Positions 45,652 through 57,759 of a stretch of DNA of 64,000 bases are shown one piece after another. A model generated the notes under the pieces. That model was not told the DNA's origin and searched no databases. It worked only from the letters and a program-made list of their open reading frames with translations. This DNA comes from Tetramitus jugosus (lineage: Eukaryota > Heterolobosea > Eutetramitea > Acrasida > Vahlkampfiidae), in NCBI GenBank assembly GCA_937625935.1, contig OW569345.1, forward strand, positions 248,001 through 312,000, given 5' to 3'. Position numbers and translations under genes: made by a program. Each line of letters begins with the position of its first letter. The stretch's first letter is position 1.

Positions 45652-48030
45652 ATGTCCAACTGGAAAGAACGTAAAAAAGAGCTCGAACAACAATCGGCAG
45701 ACGACTACGAAGATGATGAACGAGAGCCATTGCGCGTCTCCTATGATGAAATTGAAGATGAAGATGATTTTCAAATGATTGGTATCAGGGGAGGCAAATT
45801 GGACGAGAGTATGACTTATCATGATGATACCTATCAAGACTTGATGGATGAAGAAGATGGTGTCGATGATGATGATACGACCACTGCAAGTACCATGACT
45901 GCCAGTGAAGATACGTTGACGTTTGGTGGGCATCCCGTATCGGGTCGCTACAAGATTTCGGCTCTCGAATTTTCATTGGACAGTTTTTCGCATGCGAGCT
46001 TGACAAATCAACCAAAAACTGCGACCAACAATAGTGTGGATAATAGTCAGAATAATAATAGTAGTGGCAGTAATTCGACCAATGATTTGAAGAAGGGTAC
46101 GACAAATGTCAATGTAGGGAAGAACCATAGCTCGAGTATGTCATCCATGACATCTACACAGCAGGGTAGTAGATCTTCGTTGCCTTCTGTTCAGCACAAT
46201 CGTAGCAGCACGACCAATAGCATGCCTAGTCATAGTGGTGGTAATCAGGATTTATCAACGAGAAGGCCATCGATACCTCCAAAACCTGTTCAGCAGAGCG
46301 TAGGTGATACTACTACTACGAAGAGTGGAAGTGTGAGTGGAAGTACTGGTAAATCTTTGCCCAAGCCTGTATATGTTGGTGCTGTTCTTAGTAAGGATGA
46401 TGAGATTGAGTTGTTGAAGCAACAAGTGTCTCAACTTCAATTGAAGAACTTGGAACTCATAGAATCGCTGCAGTTATCGCAAAAGAAGGGCGATAATGAT
46501 ATTGATCTCTTCGAAATTATAGAACACAACAATGTAGAATATGATGATTATTTCAGAAGTCCTTCAGCACCCTCTCTGCCTGTGGATGATGATGTCATGA
46601 TGATTCGGAATGGTTTATTTGGAAGCGATTTGTCAAAATCAATCATCTCCTCAAACACTCGAAACTATTTCTATGGTAGAGCGGATGAAGATTTCGATTA
46701 TGAAGACGATGTAAATATCAGCAAATTGAAGGAGGAATTATGTACCCCGAACTTGAAGTATCCACATAGGTACAACCTGTATGATCTCGACACGAAGGAA
46801 CTGGAGAAAAATCAAACCAGAGCATGGTGTGACATTAGGTCACTGAGATCTCTTGAGAAAAAGAGACGATTGCTTCGTGCTTGCCACTATGATCGATCAA
46901 AAAATTATCTCAACAGTGATAACGACCGTCGTGCTGATAATGAGCGATTTCCTATTCACTACGATGCCCTAATGGCCGTTTTGTTAGATATGGAACAGAG
47001 CTTAACGTTTCGGGAGTTTATGAGATGTGTGTCTGGTGATGAAAATCGTGTATATTTGGATGCATATATTGGTCATTTAAATCGCTTAAGGGATTACGAA
47101 CAACTAATGAAGGTGTATCGCTTCCATGGCCTATTTTTACCAATGCTCATGCTCCAGTATCGCCAGGCAATGAACATTCGAGATCCTGGAGCTCGGATTC
47201 AAAAACTAGAGTCGATCATGAGCGCATTCCGACTTGCCGCACCTAATAATGACATTGGAGAACACTTTCTTCGAAACAACTTGCTGTCTACTGACTTTGC
47301 GAAACACATTGTCGATTCCATAAACTTGTTAGGCAGACAAGTACGTATCGAAGAGCACGACTCAGCTGTAGCCCGACAAGGAAGAGACTTAATTTACATT
47401 GAAAATCCTAGACACAACATTATTCATATATCAATTGCGGATACGCTGAAATATTGCTTATTCTATCACCCGTACGCAGATGAGTTCAAATTGAGTAGTC
47501 CAAAGAATTTTGCTCAGTCATTCAGGCTCGTCAGACATCGATATCTATTCGAAGCAGCCCGCACTAGATGCCGGTTAAAGGACTGGAAATCTGTAGAACA
47601 ACTGTACAAGACAGCTCTAGAAGAACATTTGTGCTCATGTTCGAGCTATGAATACATGAATCAGAAGGGATCGACCGGTAGCTTCCTCAAGTCAAAGTTC
47701 TCCAGTCCAAAGAACTCCACATCCATTCTGTCTGTGACCAGTTTCCTACAGTTAGCTATGAACTACAACGCCCCAAAGGGACTCATCGAAGTGTTCATCA
47801 AGCAGTGCCCAGATCCACAGGAAAGATGTGATCTGGCTCGCAAGAACCAGCTCTACCAAATCGCTGTTGACTGTGCCATCAAGGAACTCAAAGACAAGGA
47901 ACTGTGTATCAAGCTCAACAAGGAAATTGTAGAAAAGCTAGGAGCAGAGAACAGTCAAGACTTGCGAGAGCAGATCAACCAGTACATTATGAAGGGAGAA
48001 AAGAAGAATTGGCTCCGAAAACTGTTCTAA
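45652..48030 (+). CDS. VIPAS39/SPE-39 (VPS16B)-like trafficking protein
   Basis: 792 residues, ATG 45652. The first half is acidic then Ser/Asn/Thr-rich disorder with a short coil (EIELLKQQVSQLQLKNLEL). The second half is an alpha-solenoid: LLDMEQSLTFREFMRCV, YIGHLNRLRDYEQLMKVYRF, KDWKSVEQLYKTALEEH, LQLAMNYNAPKGLIEVFIKQ, LARKNQLYQIAVDCAIK. This matches the Vps16 C-terminal-type fold of VIPAS39/SPE-39, partner of VPS33B in the endosome-lysosome CHEVI complex. A true VPS16 would have a beta-propeller instead of the disordered N-terminus. Family call is moderately sure. Confidence 0.65.
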   Translation: MSNWKERKKELEQQSADDYEDDEREPLRVSYDEIEDEDDFQMIGIRGGKLDESMTYHDDTYQDLMDEEDGVDDDDTTTASTMTASEDTLTFGGHPVSGRYKISALEFSLDSFSHASLTNQPKTATNNSVDNSQNNNSSGSNSTNDLKKGTTNVNVGKNHSSSMSSMTSTQQGSRSSLPSVQHNRSSTTNSMPSHSGGNQDLSTRRPSIPPKPVQQSVGDTTTTKSGSVSGSTGKSLPKPVYVGAVLSKDDEIELLKQQVSQLQLKNLELIESLQLSQKKGDNDIDLFEIIEHNNVEYDDYFRSPSAPSLPVDDDVMMIRNGLFGSDLSKSIISSNTRNYFYGRADEDFDYEDDVNISKLKEELCTPNLKYPHRYNLYDLDTKELEKNQTRAWCDIRSLRSLEKKRRLLRACHYDRSKNYLNSDNDRRADNERFPIHYDALMAVLLDMEQSLTFREFMRCVSGDENRVYLDAYIGHLNRLRDYEQLMKVYRFHGLFLPMLMLQYRQAMNIRDPGARIQKLESIMSAFRLAAPNNDIGEHFLRNNLLSTDFAKHIVDSINLLGRQVRIEEHDSAVARQGRDLIYIENPRHNIIHISIADTLKYCLFYHPYADEFKLSSPKNFAQSFRLVRHRYLFEAARTRCRLKDWKSVEQLYKTALEEHLCSCSSYEYMNQKGSTGSFLKSKFSSPKNSTSILSVTSFLQLAMNYNAPKGLIEVFIKQCPDPQERCDLARKNQLYQIAVDCAIKELKDKELCIKLNKEIVEKLGAENSQDLREQINQYIMKGEKKNWLRKLF

Positions 48031-48151
48031 CTCCGACTTTTGTAAAATTATTGCGCTCAAAAAATTTTGCCACAAACAAAAAAGCTTTTTCGCGGCGATT
48101 ATCATCACCATTCAAACACCTCGTTAGTTTTCTCATTTTCTAGCTAGAAGT

Positions 48152-48742
48152 ATGCTTCACTCTGTGCGTCGTATCGTGGCCAAACAAGCAGCCACCGCCA
48201 ACAAACAATTCCTGTGCAAGAGCAGCACCACCTGTGCCGCATTCTCCACATTGAAGTCATCCACAACAATCACAACAACAACGACATCATCATCATTTGC
48301 TTCAAAGCTTGTTGTGTCCACTCCAAAAATGATGACAGCCACACCATTCTACAATCATGTGAGATCATTCCACTCCTCTTGCACTCATCGATCATTGCTC
48401 GATGAAGGTGATGAGGCCATTGTGTTCACATGTGGTCAATGTGGTACTCAACAAGGTCATGCCTTCTCTACTGAAGCTCATGATCATGGTGTTGTGATGG
48501 TACACTGTCCAAACTGTGGTGCCGGTACAATTGTCTCTGATAATTTGGCATGGTACGAATTTGATGAAAACACAATAGATTACAATAACAAGATTCGTGA
48601 ACATTCATTGAAGGATGTGACCACAAAGTTTGAAGTGACTCCTCAAGAGTTGAAGGACTTGGGATTGTATGACAAAGTAATGGAGAGAAAGGCAAAGTAT
48701 GACGCAGAGCATCCAAATGGTGATGAGGATGAAGATGATTAA
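48152..48742 (+). CDS. DNLZ: Mitochondrial DNL-type zinc finger protein (Zim17/DNLZ)
   Basis: 196 residues, ATG 48152. A long Arg/Ser/Thr N-terminus without acidic residues (LHSVRRIVAKQAATANKQF) is a mitochondrial presequence. The DNL finger follows: FTCGQCGTQQGHAFSTEA, VHCPNCGAGTIVSDNLAWYE, with two CxxC pairs binding zinc and the DNL motif intact. The family keeps mitochondrial Hsp70 soluble during protein import. The tail is acidic (Asp/Glu). Confidence 0.93.
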   Translation: MLHSVRRIVAKQAATANKQFLCKSSTTCAAFSTLKSSTTITTTTTSSSFASKLVVSTPKMMTATPFYNHVRSFHSSCTHRSLLDEGDEAIVFTCGQCGTQQGHAFSTEAHDHGVVMVHCPNCGAGTIVSDNLAWYEFDENTIDYNNKIREHSLKDVTTKFEVTPQELKDLGLYDKVMERKAKYDAEHPNGDEDEDD

Positions 48743-48946
48743 GTGGCGGTGTCGATACCACACTGGTGATATCCTCCTACTTTTTTAAATTTGTGCAACT
48801 ACTCTCTCTCGGAATGGAAATTTATCTCTTAGTAAAAGAAACTATATAATTGTTAACTTAATTGTTGCGTCATTCATTGCCGAACAAGGTGTAATGTTAG
48901 TCTAATGTCTGTGTGTACATTGAATGGTCAAAGTTGTATTGTTGGT

Positions 48947-51900
48947 TTAATCTGCAAACTGGACACCTCTCTTCTTTGTTGGCAACAGTTCCTTGTGCTC
49001 TTCGAACAGTTCACTATCTAGACTCTGTACGGTGTCACACAGTGACTTGAAACCGAGTTCGATTTGCTTGTGCAGCGGTCTCTGAACTTCCTTGGAGTGA
49101 ATGTTACTCTTGTTGACACCTTCCTTGGCACAAATCAACAACTTGATCAGTAGTTTCTTGAGTATCATAATGTGCTTCTTGTCAAATTTGTTGTCCTTGT
49201 CAGGTCCGAAGAATGCTCTCACAATCTGAGGCAATCCTTCGTTGACCTGTGGAATCAATGTACCACTCAGAACCAAGTGCAATGCATTGACATCGACAGG
49301 ATCCTTGGAAGTAGCACTCAGCAACTTTTCAATGGAGAATTCAATAATTTCGCTGGCGTTCTCAACAGGTGTCAGGATAATCTCCTCCTTGGACAGGATA
49401 GGCAAACGAGTCATCATGGATGGGAATTGACCTAGAACCTTGACGATCGTCTTACGCTTGTACTGTGCAGTGAGATCACTGCTCTGTGAGGCACCACCAC
49501 CCTTGGTGAATGGACATTCCCATGTGAACTCATTGATGCATGCATTGTTCTCAAAGAAGCCAACCCGAGTCTCTGGTGTTCTAACAAATGGCTTCACAGA
49601 TGTAATCTGGAAGTAGCACTTGTCTGATTCGGCTGTTGGAATACTGAAACTCTCACCAACAATCTCAACATTATCGACACCATACTTGTAACCAAAGCGA
49701 GATTTTAGATAATCAACCAACTCTGACAATTTCATAATCTTTGGCATCTTGTAAATAAAGGCCTTGTTTCTAATGTCTTCTGGTAGTCTGTGACCAGCGA
49801 AGTAGATACGATAGTAGCTACCAAAGAGACGTACAGTGGATCGAGCAATATAATCATAGAGCTTACTCATTTCAGTGTGAACTTCTGACAATCCCTTATA
49901 GTTTCTTTCTGCTTCATGGATCTGCAAGAACAACTTGTAAATCTCAATCGAATACTCAAAGTGACTGTCTTCGTTGAATAGTTGAATGGCAGAGTTCAAC
50001 AGTTCAATCAAACCTTCTCTGGTGAAGCATCTGGATTGGAAGGTTGGCTTCTCCTGTTCCATAAACAGAGCCTTCAACTCTTCAAACTTCTCTGATTTCA
50101 GGAGAGGTGAGACCTTTGTCAGTTGATCAAACTCTGTATTCTGAAGGATTGGTACCTTTGACATCTTCATGTATTGAACGACCACAGCAGCAATATAAAC
50201 CTTACATTGAGCAGCTTCAGCAAATCTCTTGTTCTTAATATTTTGTTCTGCGAGATTGTTGAACCAGGTGACAGACAGTTCAGGGGCATGACGATATCCA
50301 GTTGCAATACGATACAAGAGATCACACTTCATCTCTTCATCTGCATTCTCGTTTTGCAGAGAGCTGAAACCAATCGTATCGGTCAATGTCTTGCCCAATC
50401 TTTCAACCAAGTCCTGAACCTGCTCAGGGAATGGTGCACCAGACAAACTGTTACGACGGTTCTCCTCTGTTCCTCTTTCTCTTTGGTATCTGAGACAAAA
50501 TTGCTTAACAGCTAGATTCTCGATTGGAACCCTCTGAACGGAGTCACTCTTTGCATAATGTGCAATGACTCCAAAGCATGAACGCAGAAGGCTGATGCAC
50601 TTTTGATCGAGAGTAGTAGCAAGATTCGAGAGAGCGACAGTGGTTTGAATCTTTGTTCTAGTAAAGTTGCCAATTGTCTCATAATTGATCTTGATCAAGA
50701 AATATAGCAAAGCGGTTGCTTGGGTTCTAATCTTCTCGATTGATGAATGACACATCTTGAGTACCATATTAATCAAACGCTCTGAATAGGAGTTAGTGTC
50801 ATGGAAGAAATGGAAGCAGAACTTGCGCACAAGGATCTTGAACATGGATATAGCTGTGACAAGTGTGGTGTCAGATTGCTTAGTTTGCAATAGTCTCAGA
50901 AGAACTCCGAATGATAAATCGAACATATGATCCTTGATTTGTTCCGAGTCGAATTCACTTTGTTCCAAATCTGGTACAAAGGCCATCAAGAGATCAAGAA
51001 CAGAAAGAGAACTCTCTGTGTTCATATTTCCTTCCCAGAATACCAAGTTCTTAATAATTTCTTCTGCCTTCTCACTGGAGATTGTGTTCTTGGAAGATTT
51101 CATACTGTTGGTGAAGTTTGATTGGCGATTGACTCTTCCAAAGTTTCTGGTCTTTGCACCTCTGAGTGAGTTCTGACTTTGACTTTGGATGCTGTTATTT
51201 CTGTGTCTCTTGTCAAGCGAAGAGTACATCGATTCCAATGCGCTCTTTGCCTCAGATAAAGACTTTGTGGTTGAGGTTTCAATACCAACCGTTGCTCTTT
51301 CAGCAATAACCTTCTTTCCAGAATATTCGAAAACTTCAACAGTCATATCTAACATGCGCAAGAACACATCAACCTGCCCTTGCATTTCTCTCGTCCACCA
51401 CTCTCTCAAAAGCTTTCTGTCCATATTCTTTACTACGTACAGGATTGAAATTAAAGCATTTTGCTTCTCTGACACGATACGTTTCTTCTCTTCAGATAGT
51501 TGAAGTTTGGCGTCCTCATATTTCTTCTTTGCCTGCTCCTCTTCGTCTCTCATCTTTTGCAACTGTTCTTCTTGCTTGTTATCGGTCTGCTTATGACTAT
51601 CATCAATGTTGTTCTGGGCGACATATGTTCGATAAGTACTTGTTTTTTCGTCATACTCTGCCTTACATTTGTCGATAACTGTGGACAAACCAGCAATCTT
51701 TGCAGAAACAACCTCTGAGAATTGAGTAAATGAATCCAAGAAGCGCAGCATTAATGGGAAATATAAGGAAGCAATCTTTGTTTTGACATCAGGATGTTGA
51801 TATCGCTTGTCATACTCATGCTTCGTTAAAATGGATCGGATAAGATTCAATGATCTCGTTCTGACAACTCTCTCTGGGTCGACAATATCTTTCAGGCAAT

Positions 51901-54900
51901 AATCGATCAGAATACCAACGAGGAAATGATTGGATGACGAGGCTCTTTCCTCAAGGCTTCTGTCAAGAAGTGGGAGACACAGTGGAATGTAGTGTTCATA
52001 ATCAATAATAATTTGGAGGAATGTCGTTCTCAACTCCTGCAACACTTCTTGATGCTTCATGTCTGGATTCTTGGCTATTCCACATAAGTATCCATCAATC
52101 AATGTAAGAGCGAATCCTCTGTCGATCAGATCAATCAAATCACGAAGAAACAATGCAAAATTAGCGTTCAGCTGCTTTGCGACATTAAGACCAACTCTTG
52201 CCCTAAATGTAGTTTCTCTTGAAAAAGCACCTGTTAATTTAGCGTAAAGTGGATGGAGTTCTTCTCCAAACACGACACCATCAGCTCTCTGAATGGCAGA
52301 AAGACCCTTGTTCTCTGAGGCATGGAGAGACAAACTCTTGACGAGAAGCTCGAATAAGAACCAAGAATAGGTAAGTGCGAGCTTGACATCATTCGGCTCT
52401 TGAACTGAGCTACTTCCACCACGAACTGAGCCAGAGGTTTCAAGAACAGAAAGCCACAATTTTGGTAGTTCTAGATACAACTTGGAGACAGTGTTTGGAT
52501 AATTGACATATTTCTCGTCAATGTACTTTGTCAGCAGTTCATTTCTTTCCGATGTATAAACTTGATTAGTTAGAGTTACAGTGTTCTCACAAAGGATTAG
52601 CAGTGTCTTGAACGCTGTCTTCTGAGCCTCTGGGAATGTAGGAGTGCAAATAATCTTAATCAATTGATTGAAAATCTGAGGTAGAGATTGAATCAAAACT
52701 GGTGTGCACACTTCAGCCAATTGTCGAATAGATTGTTGTAACACTTGGTCCAAATTTCGATCAGCGAGACCGACTTTCTTCTCAATGTTCGATGATACCA
52801 AATGGCCAAGAGATTGATAAAATACAGAGAGTGACTCATCGAATGGATAAACAGTTGATTCAGATCTGAATTTGCATTGGAATAGTTGTTTTCCTCCTTC
52901 AATGTATGTTCTCTTCGATGCTGGAGACAGGTATTCAAACTTGGATGAGAATTCTGTGATCAATGGATACTTTGCTCTTCCGTTCACAAGTTTGCCTTCA
53001 GACAACAAAGGAACGACAGAGTATCCCAGGAGAGAATTTCCAACCTTACCCTTTTGACAAGCAACATGATAATATGTAAAGAGTAGATGATGCTTTGGTG
53101 TCAATACAGTGGGCAATTTGATCTTGAATTCGTCATTAAATTCCGGACTTCTGTTATGGTAGGAAACTTTAGTATAAGCACATTCGACCAACTGTGGATC
53201 ACAAGCCTTTCCACACAAAACCTTCAAGCCAGGTAAGTCCAAGTCCAAATCGTCTTCTTTCAATTCGACACGAATTGCAATGTTTCTAGCAGATTTGCTC
53301 GAAAAACTTCGTGAGGATAGATTCGCCTCCTCAGGATACACGAATAAATAATTAGAGAAATGTTCATAGAACGTGAGTGATGGATAAGTTGGGAACTCAA
53401 ACAACTCAATGGCAGGCAACTCAGGAAGACTCTCATCTTCTGGATGGCTCACCATAACAAGTCCATCGGGCTTGTAGTCAGGTTTGTAACCTGGAACCTG
53501 AACTGCATTCAATGTTAGAGTCGCAGGGAATGCCTTCAATCTCTTCATTTGGGTACCAGTACCATGCTGTATAAAGAAGAGAACATGGTGAATAAAAGGA
53601 CATCAAAGCAGATATCAATGAGAGAAAAAAATTGACTTACCTCAGTACCGAATAAGGCTGAAAAAGTGAGATCGGACATACAACCCTTGGCCCTGTAGAA
53701 TTGAGTAACCTTTGATGGAATGATCACTCTTCCTTCATGTTCATCAAACATTGGAAGTGCAGTCCAACAGACAGGCTGTCTAAACTCACTCAAACGAGAG
53801 CAGAAATCAGGCAAACCCTTCTTTAGCTTTGCAAAATCACTGTCCTTTAGCTTATCACACTTAAGATAGGGCTCAAACACTGCATCCTCTTCTCCCTGCA
53901 AAACCTTACTGATGAATACTAGTAGAACAATATCCTTTGTACGCTGAGAAATATGGAACACTGCTCGATTCAATCGATTGTTTGTTGAGGCATGAGAAAT
54001 GTTGGGCAGTGCGGACAATGTCTCCTCCTTGTTGACGTTGCAGGAGAAGGTTTCAGAAATCTTCTTTCCCTTTGCTAGATCGAACACTGCCATCTCGATA
54101 AAGAATGGCTCCAATTCGCCAAACTTTTCACATAGCTTTGGTTCAAACTTTGACACTTCAACCATGATTGGTGCATGCTTCAGAGCCATCATTGGCCTAG
54201 TTTTTGACCTCTTACAAATATTTTTTTCTGCACCGCCGTCCCAACTGTACTCGACAGAAGCTGTGCTCATGTCAAATGTTTTCATCAAACGTCCAGACAA
54301 TCCCTTCTTGATCAATTTGTGAACATCGCTGGATGAGTCTTGAATCAGTGCAGGATCAGCCTCCACTTTTTCAGTGCTTGCCTTGGTCATGTCCGTAAAG
54401 TTGTTCTCAGCAGCTGCTGCAGCCTTCTTCTCCTTGTTCTTCAACTCGACATCAACCTCAAATCTCCTTCGAGAAAATTTTTCATCATCGAGTGAATCCT
54501 TGTCGTACTTGTTGTGTGGCTTACGGATTCTGACCTTTGGTTGGGAAAAGTATTGGAGTGACTCCTTGACGTACAATTGCAAATTAGGATTGTCCTTGTC
54601 GTTGGGTGCAGAGACACCTGCCTTTGGATGTTCATCATTGACGTGTGAAACCTGGATACAGTCCGATGGGAACAATAGGACTCGATTCTCACTGTTGACA
54701 TCCGTAGCACTTGCAATCTTGGCAAACTTGTTCTCAAAAGTTTTGAGTGTTTGATGATCAATGGAATCACCTAGTGACAGGGATGATGAAGATGCGGATA
54801 GGGGTGTTGTGGGTGATGATGGTGTCGATGGTGTCATGGGAGAGAAGAGTGACGATGATGACGATGAGTGAGAACGAGAGAGCATTGTGACGGGTGAATT

Positions 54901-54909
54901 CGGCAACAT
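48947..54909 (-). CDS. DOCK-family Rho/Rac/Cdc42 exchange factor (DOCK-C/zizimin-like), two exons
   Basis: Exons 54909-53641 and 53566-48947 over a 74-nt intron (GTAAGT ... TATACAG) give 1962 residues. Exon 1 has a Ser/Pro leader and the N-terminal region of the DOCK6/7/8 subgroup (ELEPFFIEMAVFDLAKGKKI, FCSRLSEFRQPVCWTALPMF). Exon 2 starts HGTGTQMKRLKAFPATL, then the C2-like DHR1 (SARNIAIRVELKEDD, LPTVLTPKHHLLFTYYHVAC), a long armadillo-like middle with a Lys/Glu coil (~nt 51480-51600), and the catalytic DHR2 (SVTWFNNLAEQNI, EMSKLYDYIAR, YYRIYFAGHRLPEDIRNKAF). DHR2 exchanges nucleotide on Rac/Cdc42 in actin-driven motility. Start ATG 54909. Confidence 0.93.
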
Positions 54910-55433
54910 AATTTTTTTGTTCTTGTCTGCTGACTCAAAAAGTTGTTGATGACGAATGTTGGTTGGGAATTTGATTCGTCAAAAATCAGTGATTGTTATT
55001 GAGCTTTTGTGTGAGCTGCTGTACAAGTTGTTGTTGTTGGTGGGATACAACGAGATTTTGGGGTGTGTGTGGATGATGAAGAAGGAAATCTATCGTTGGT
55101 GGTGGATGTTTCGTTGGTGAGGTGAAACACGGAGCTTCTGATTCTTGTTGTGTTGTTCGTTGTTGTTTGCGATGTTGTTGTGGCGGATATCAAGACAGGT
55201 GAAAAAGTCGTTGGTCGGAGGTTTTTGGAGGGATGCAATCGCCTGTCAAAATTGGCGGCCCCGTTTTTTCTGACTACGACTTGGAAGTGATTTGCCTCTT
55301 TGGGAGGTTGTTCCGCCACTTGAAGCAGAATCAAGCGACACATATCCGCTGTAATGAATGATTCGTGCAAGATGTTGTGAATCCTATCAAATAGGTATGA
55401 TACAAATCGTCAATACAAAGTTTGCTTATGTGG
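54910..55433. other. Spacer, nothing recognised
   Basis: 524 bp between the DOCK gene start and the ankyrin gene stop, both minus strand. TTG-rich near the DOCK start. A minus-strand open frame (54996-55370) is Thr/Ser-rich translation of simple sequence and not convincing. AAAATTGGCGGCC near 55240-55255 is only a weak relative of the E2F-like motif. Confidence 0.4.
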
Positions 55434-56120
55434 TCAGTTGTTGTTTATTGCTCGGGCACTGAGGACATTCTGTATGTAGCTATAGCAATTTCCACATTGT
55501 TGACTCGAAGTGGTAATACCTTTCAAACTGGCATTACACCTCTCGATCAAGTATTCCACAACTTCAATCCGATTGTGTCTGGATGCGAGCATGAGAGGCG
55601 TCTCATGCTGATCATTCTCAACATCAGGATCCATTCCATACTCACAAATGAGTCGCTTACACAGACCAACCAATCCAGAGCAGGCCGCAAAATGAAGAGC
55701 TCTGTTTCCATTGGACACTTGTATGCACGGATCCGTTCCAGCATCGATCAACACATTGGCACATTCCTCATGTCCATAGAGCGCTGCGTATTCCAATGGT
55801 CTCATTCCTGTCTCATCTGTTGCATTGAGCAATTCATCCTTTCCGTCATATAAACTCTCATCCAATGATAGAATATAGCGAATGATTGGTAAATGACCAT
55901 GCTTTGCAGATAACATGAGTGGTGTAACCAAGTCTTCCTGTCGTCTAGAATTGATGAACTTTGGATTATAGTTGATATAGTGCTTCACTTTGTCCAAATG
56001 ACCCTGCTCTACATGACTAAAAAAATTTTCATATTGTTGTTTATAACAAGGAGGTTGAATCACTTTCATATGTATGACTCGCTTGTCCTGAGCGCCTTGA
56101 GTTGTTGCCTTAGTTTCCAT
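55434..56120 (-). CDS. Ankyrin-repeat protein
   Basis: 228 residues, ATG 56120. Four to five ankyrin repeats: TPLMLSAKHGHLPIIRYIL, GMRPLEYAALYGHEECANVL, NRALHFAACSGLVGLCKRLI, ETPLMLASRHNRIEVVEYLI. No other domain; short helical N-terminus. A small protein-interaction module; partner unknown. Confidence 0.85.
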   Translation of the reverse strand: METKATTQGAQDKRVIHMKVIQPPCYKQQYENFFSHVEQGHLDKVKHYINYNPKFINSRRQEDLVTPLMLSAKHGHLPIIRYILSLDESLYDGKDELLNATDETGMRPLEYAALYGHEECANVLIDAGTDPCIQVSNGNRALHFAACSGLVGLCKRLICEYGMDPDVENDQHETPLMLASRHNRIEVVEYLIERCNASLKGITTSSQQCGNCYSYIQNVLSARAINNN

Positions 56121-56278
56121 TTTGTTTTCTTTCTCTCCTGATTCAAACTTGTTCGTTGTATGACATATTTTTCAGCATGCCAATACGTAAGTTATTCTTG
56201 GCGAAGGTTGACTGAAACCTCGGAGAATCGGAACCTGCAGAGCGTTGTATTCTCCACGATTCATCATGCTAGACACAC

Positions 56279-56836
56279 TCATCGATAACGTCTATGATCA
56301 ATGTGAGATGACGATCTATCATCGGTACGCTGATCAGAAGAATTTTTTCTGTCAACACGTCGGTCATTCTCTTCATATGTTCTTCCTCTGGAAGAATCAC
56401 GATCTCGTCTATCCCTAGAATCATCTCTATGATCATCTCCATGAACACCAGGATCGCTCGTACTGCTCGTTATGGGCTTTTTCTTCTCCTTCTTAAAGTA
56501 ATTCAGCTTATGATCAACAGTCAACACACTTCCACAGAGCTCAAATGCATTCAAATTGTCGACAGCCAAGTTGGTTGACCTCTGATCCTCATATGCCAAA
56601 TAGCAAAATCCTTTGGACACGCCTGTAGACTCGTCCCTAATCAAATCAAGGTCCACAATTTCACCATACTGAGAAAAAACAGCCAAAATGTCTCCTTCGG
56701 TGAGAAAACGAGGCAAACCACCAACAAAAATGTAGGCACTGGAGCGAAAATCATCATGCCATGAAGCTGTCATGTGAGTACCTTGAGAGAGCTCAAGGTC
56801 ATTGCGTTGCTGAATTGCTCTCGATGTGCTGTTCAT
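56279..56836 (-). CDS. RBMX2: Spliceosomal RRM protein RBMX2/Ist3 (Snu17)
   Basis: 185 residues from ATG 56836; an upstream ATG at 56932 adds 32 residues unlike the family. Component of the RES complex of activated spliceosomes. Conserved lead-in TASWHDDFRSSAYIFVGGLP, then a single RRM with SQYGEIVDLDLIRDESTGVS, KGFCYLAYEDQRSTNLAVDN and end LTVDHKLNYFKK. The C-terminus is Arg/Asp/His/Ser-rich. A perfect E2F-like site lies ~33-46 bp upstream of the chosen start. Confidence 0.92.
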   Translation of the reverse strand: MNSTSRAIQQRNDLELSQGTHMTASWHDDFRSSAYIFVGGLPRFLTEGDILAVFSQYGEIVDLDLIRDESTGVSKGFCYLAYEDQRSTNLAVDNLNAFELCGSVLTVDHKLNYFKKEKKKPITSSTSDPGVHGDDHRDDSRDRRDRDSSRGRTYEENDRRVDRKNSSDQRTDDRSSSHIDHRRYR

Positions 56837-56868
56837 CCGTTGTTTTTTGTTTTTGAAGAGCAAAGAAA

Positions 56869-56882
56869 TTTTGGCGCGAAAA
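56869..56882. promoter_or_regulatory. E2F-like site TTTTGGCGCGAAAA
   Basis: Exact match to the bidirectional E2F/DP consensus TTTSGCGCSAAA, directly upstream of the RBMX2 start at 56836. It overlaps the upstream extension of that frame, which supports the shorter start. Confidence 0.5.
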
Positions 56883-57132
56883 CATGTTCCTTTTATTGAT
56901 GGAGCTCGGTGCAGAAGCGCGACACCATCCATTTCAAAGTCGTGTTCAAATAACGATTGTGTGGTGTTCTTTTTTTCCTATTCTTCTTATTTGACAGCAT
57001 ATCAGTCCATGTTCGTGTCTTGTTCTTCTCTGTGTGTTGTTGCGAGAGCTAAAAACCTGATTTTAGCATCATTGTCAAACAAAAAACACGTTTCTCATGT
57101 TGTTGTTCCTCTGATTCCTATATACGATGAAC

Positions 57133-57759
57133 TTACACGAGATTATCACTCTGAAACTCTTCACTCTTACCACCCACATTTCGATGTTGATCCTTTGCCA
57201 ACACATAGATTGAGTAGACAACTGACTCTACGGCCTCTCTGCTCTGATCCAGTGCATCATTCAGTGTCTCACTAATGGTAATGTCCAATCGATCTGGATC
57301 TTCAACATCCTTCAACTCCATTCTTCTCTTTTGTTCTTCCATTTCTTCCAATAGCATGAGACCGAGTGTTGCATCTCCAATAGGTGGTTCAATGTGATGA
57401 TTAATCATTGCATCTCTTTCAATAGCTTCCACATCAATCATGGGTTGTGGTTTCTGTGCTCGTAGAGCTCCATGGTTACTGTTACTGTTTGTCCGTCGTC
57501 TCTGTTGTGAAGAACTATTGTTTGTCATCATCATCATCTGATATTGTTGTTGTTGTTGTTGCTGTTGGTGATAGAGCTGTTGTTGTTGTTGTTGTTGTTG
57601 TTGAGCGTGATAGTATTGATGTTGTTGTTGCTCTTGTTGCTGTTGTTGTTGTAGGTGGTGGAGTGCTTGTGGGTGGTGATGATTCGGATAATAGTATTGA
57701 GTGTATTGCGTAGAGTCAAGTTCACTGGCGGAGGTGGTGGCGGTTGGATAATAGTTCAT
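57133..57759 (-). CDS. PolyQ protein, unknown
   Basis: 208 residues, ATG 57759. N-terminal half is Tyr/His/Gln-rich with Gln runs of up to nine, from CAA/CAG repeats. The C-terminal half (DVEAIERDAMINHHIEPPIG, LGLMLLEEMEEQKRRMEL, ITISETLNDALDQSREAVES) is helical and better conserved-looking. No family recognised. The Gln tracts make the opposite strand open with Cys/Val-rich shadows. Confidence 0.6.
   Translation of the reverse strand: MNYYPTATTSASELDSTQYTQYYYPNHHHPQALHHLQQQQQQEQQQHQYYHAQQQQQQQQQLYHQQQQQQQQYQMMMMTNNSSSQQRRRTNSNSNHGALRAQKPQPMIDVEAIERDAMINHHIEPPIGDATLGLMLLEEMEEQKRRMELKDVEDPDRLDITISETLNDALDQSREAVESVVYSIYVLAKDQHRNVGGKSEEFQSDNLV

Noticed and set aside
54996-55370. 124-residue Thr-rich minus-strand ORF
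   Set aside because: Translation of simple ACA/TTG-type spacer; no ordered segment.
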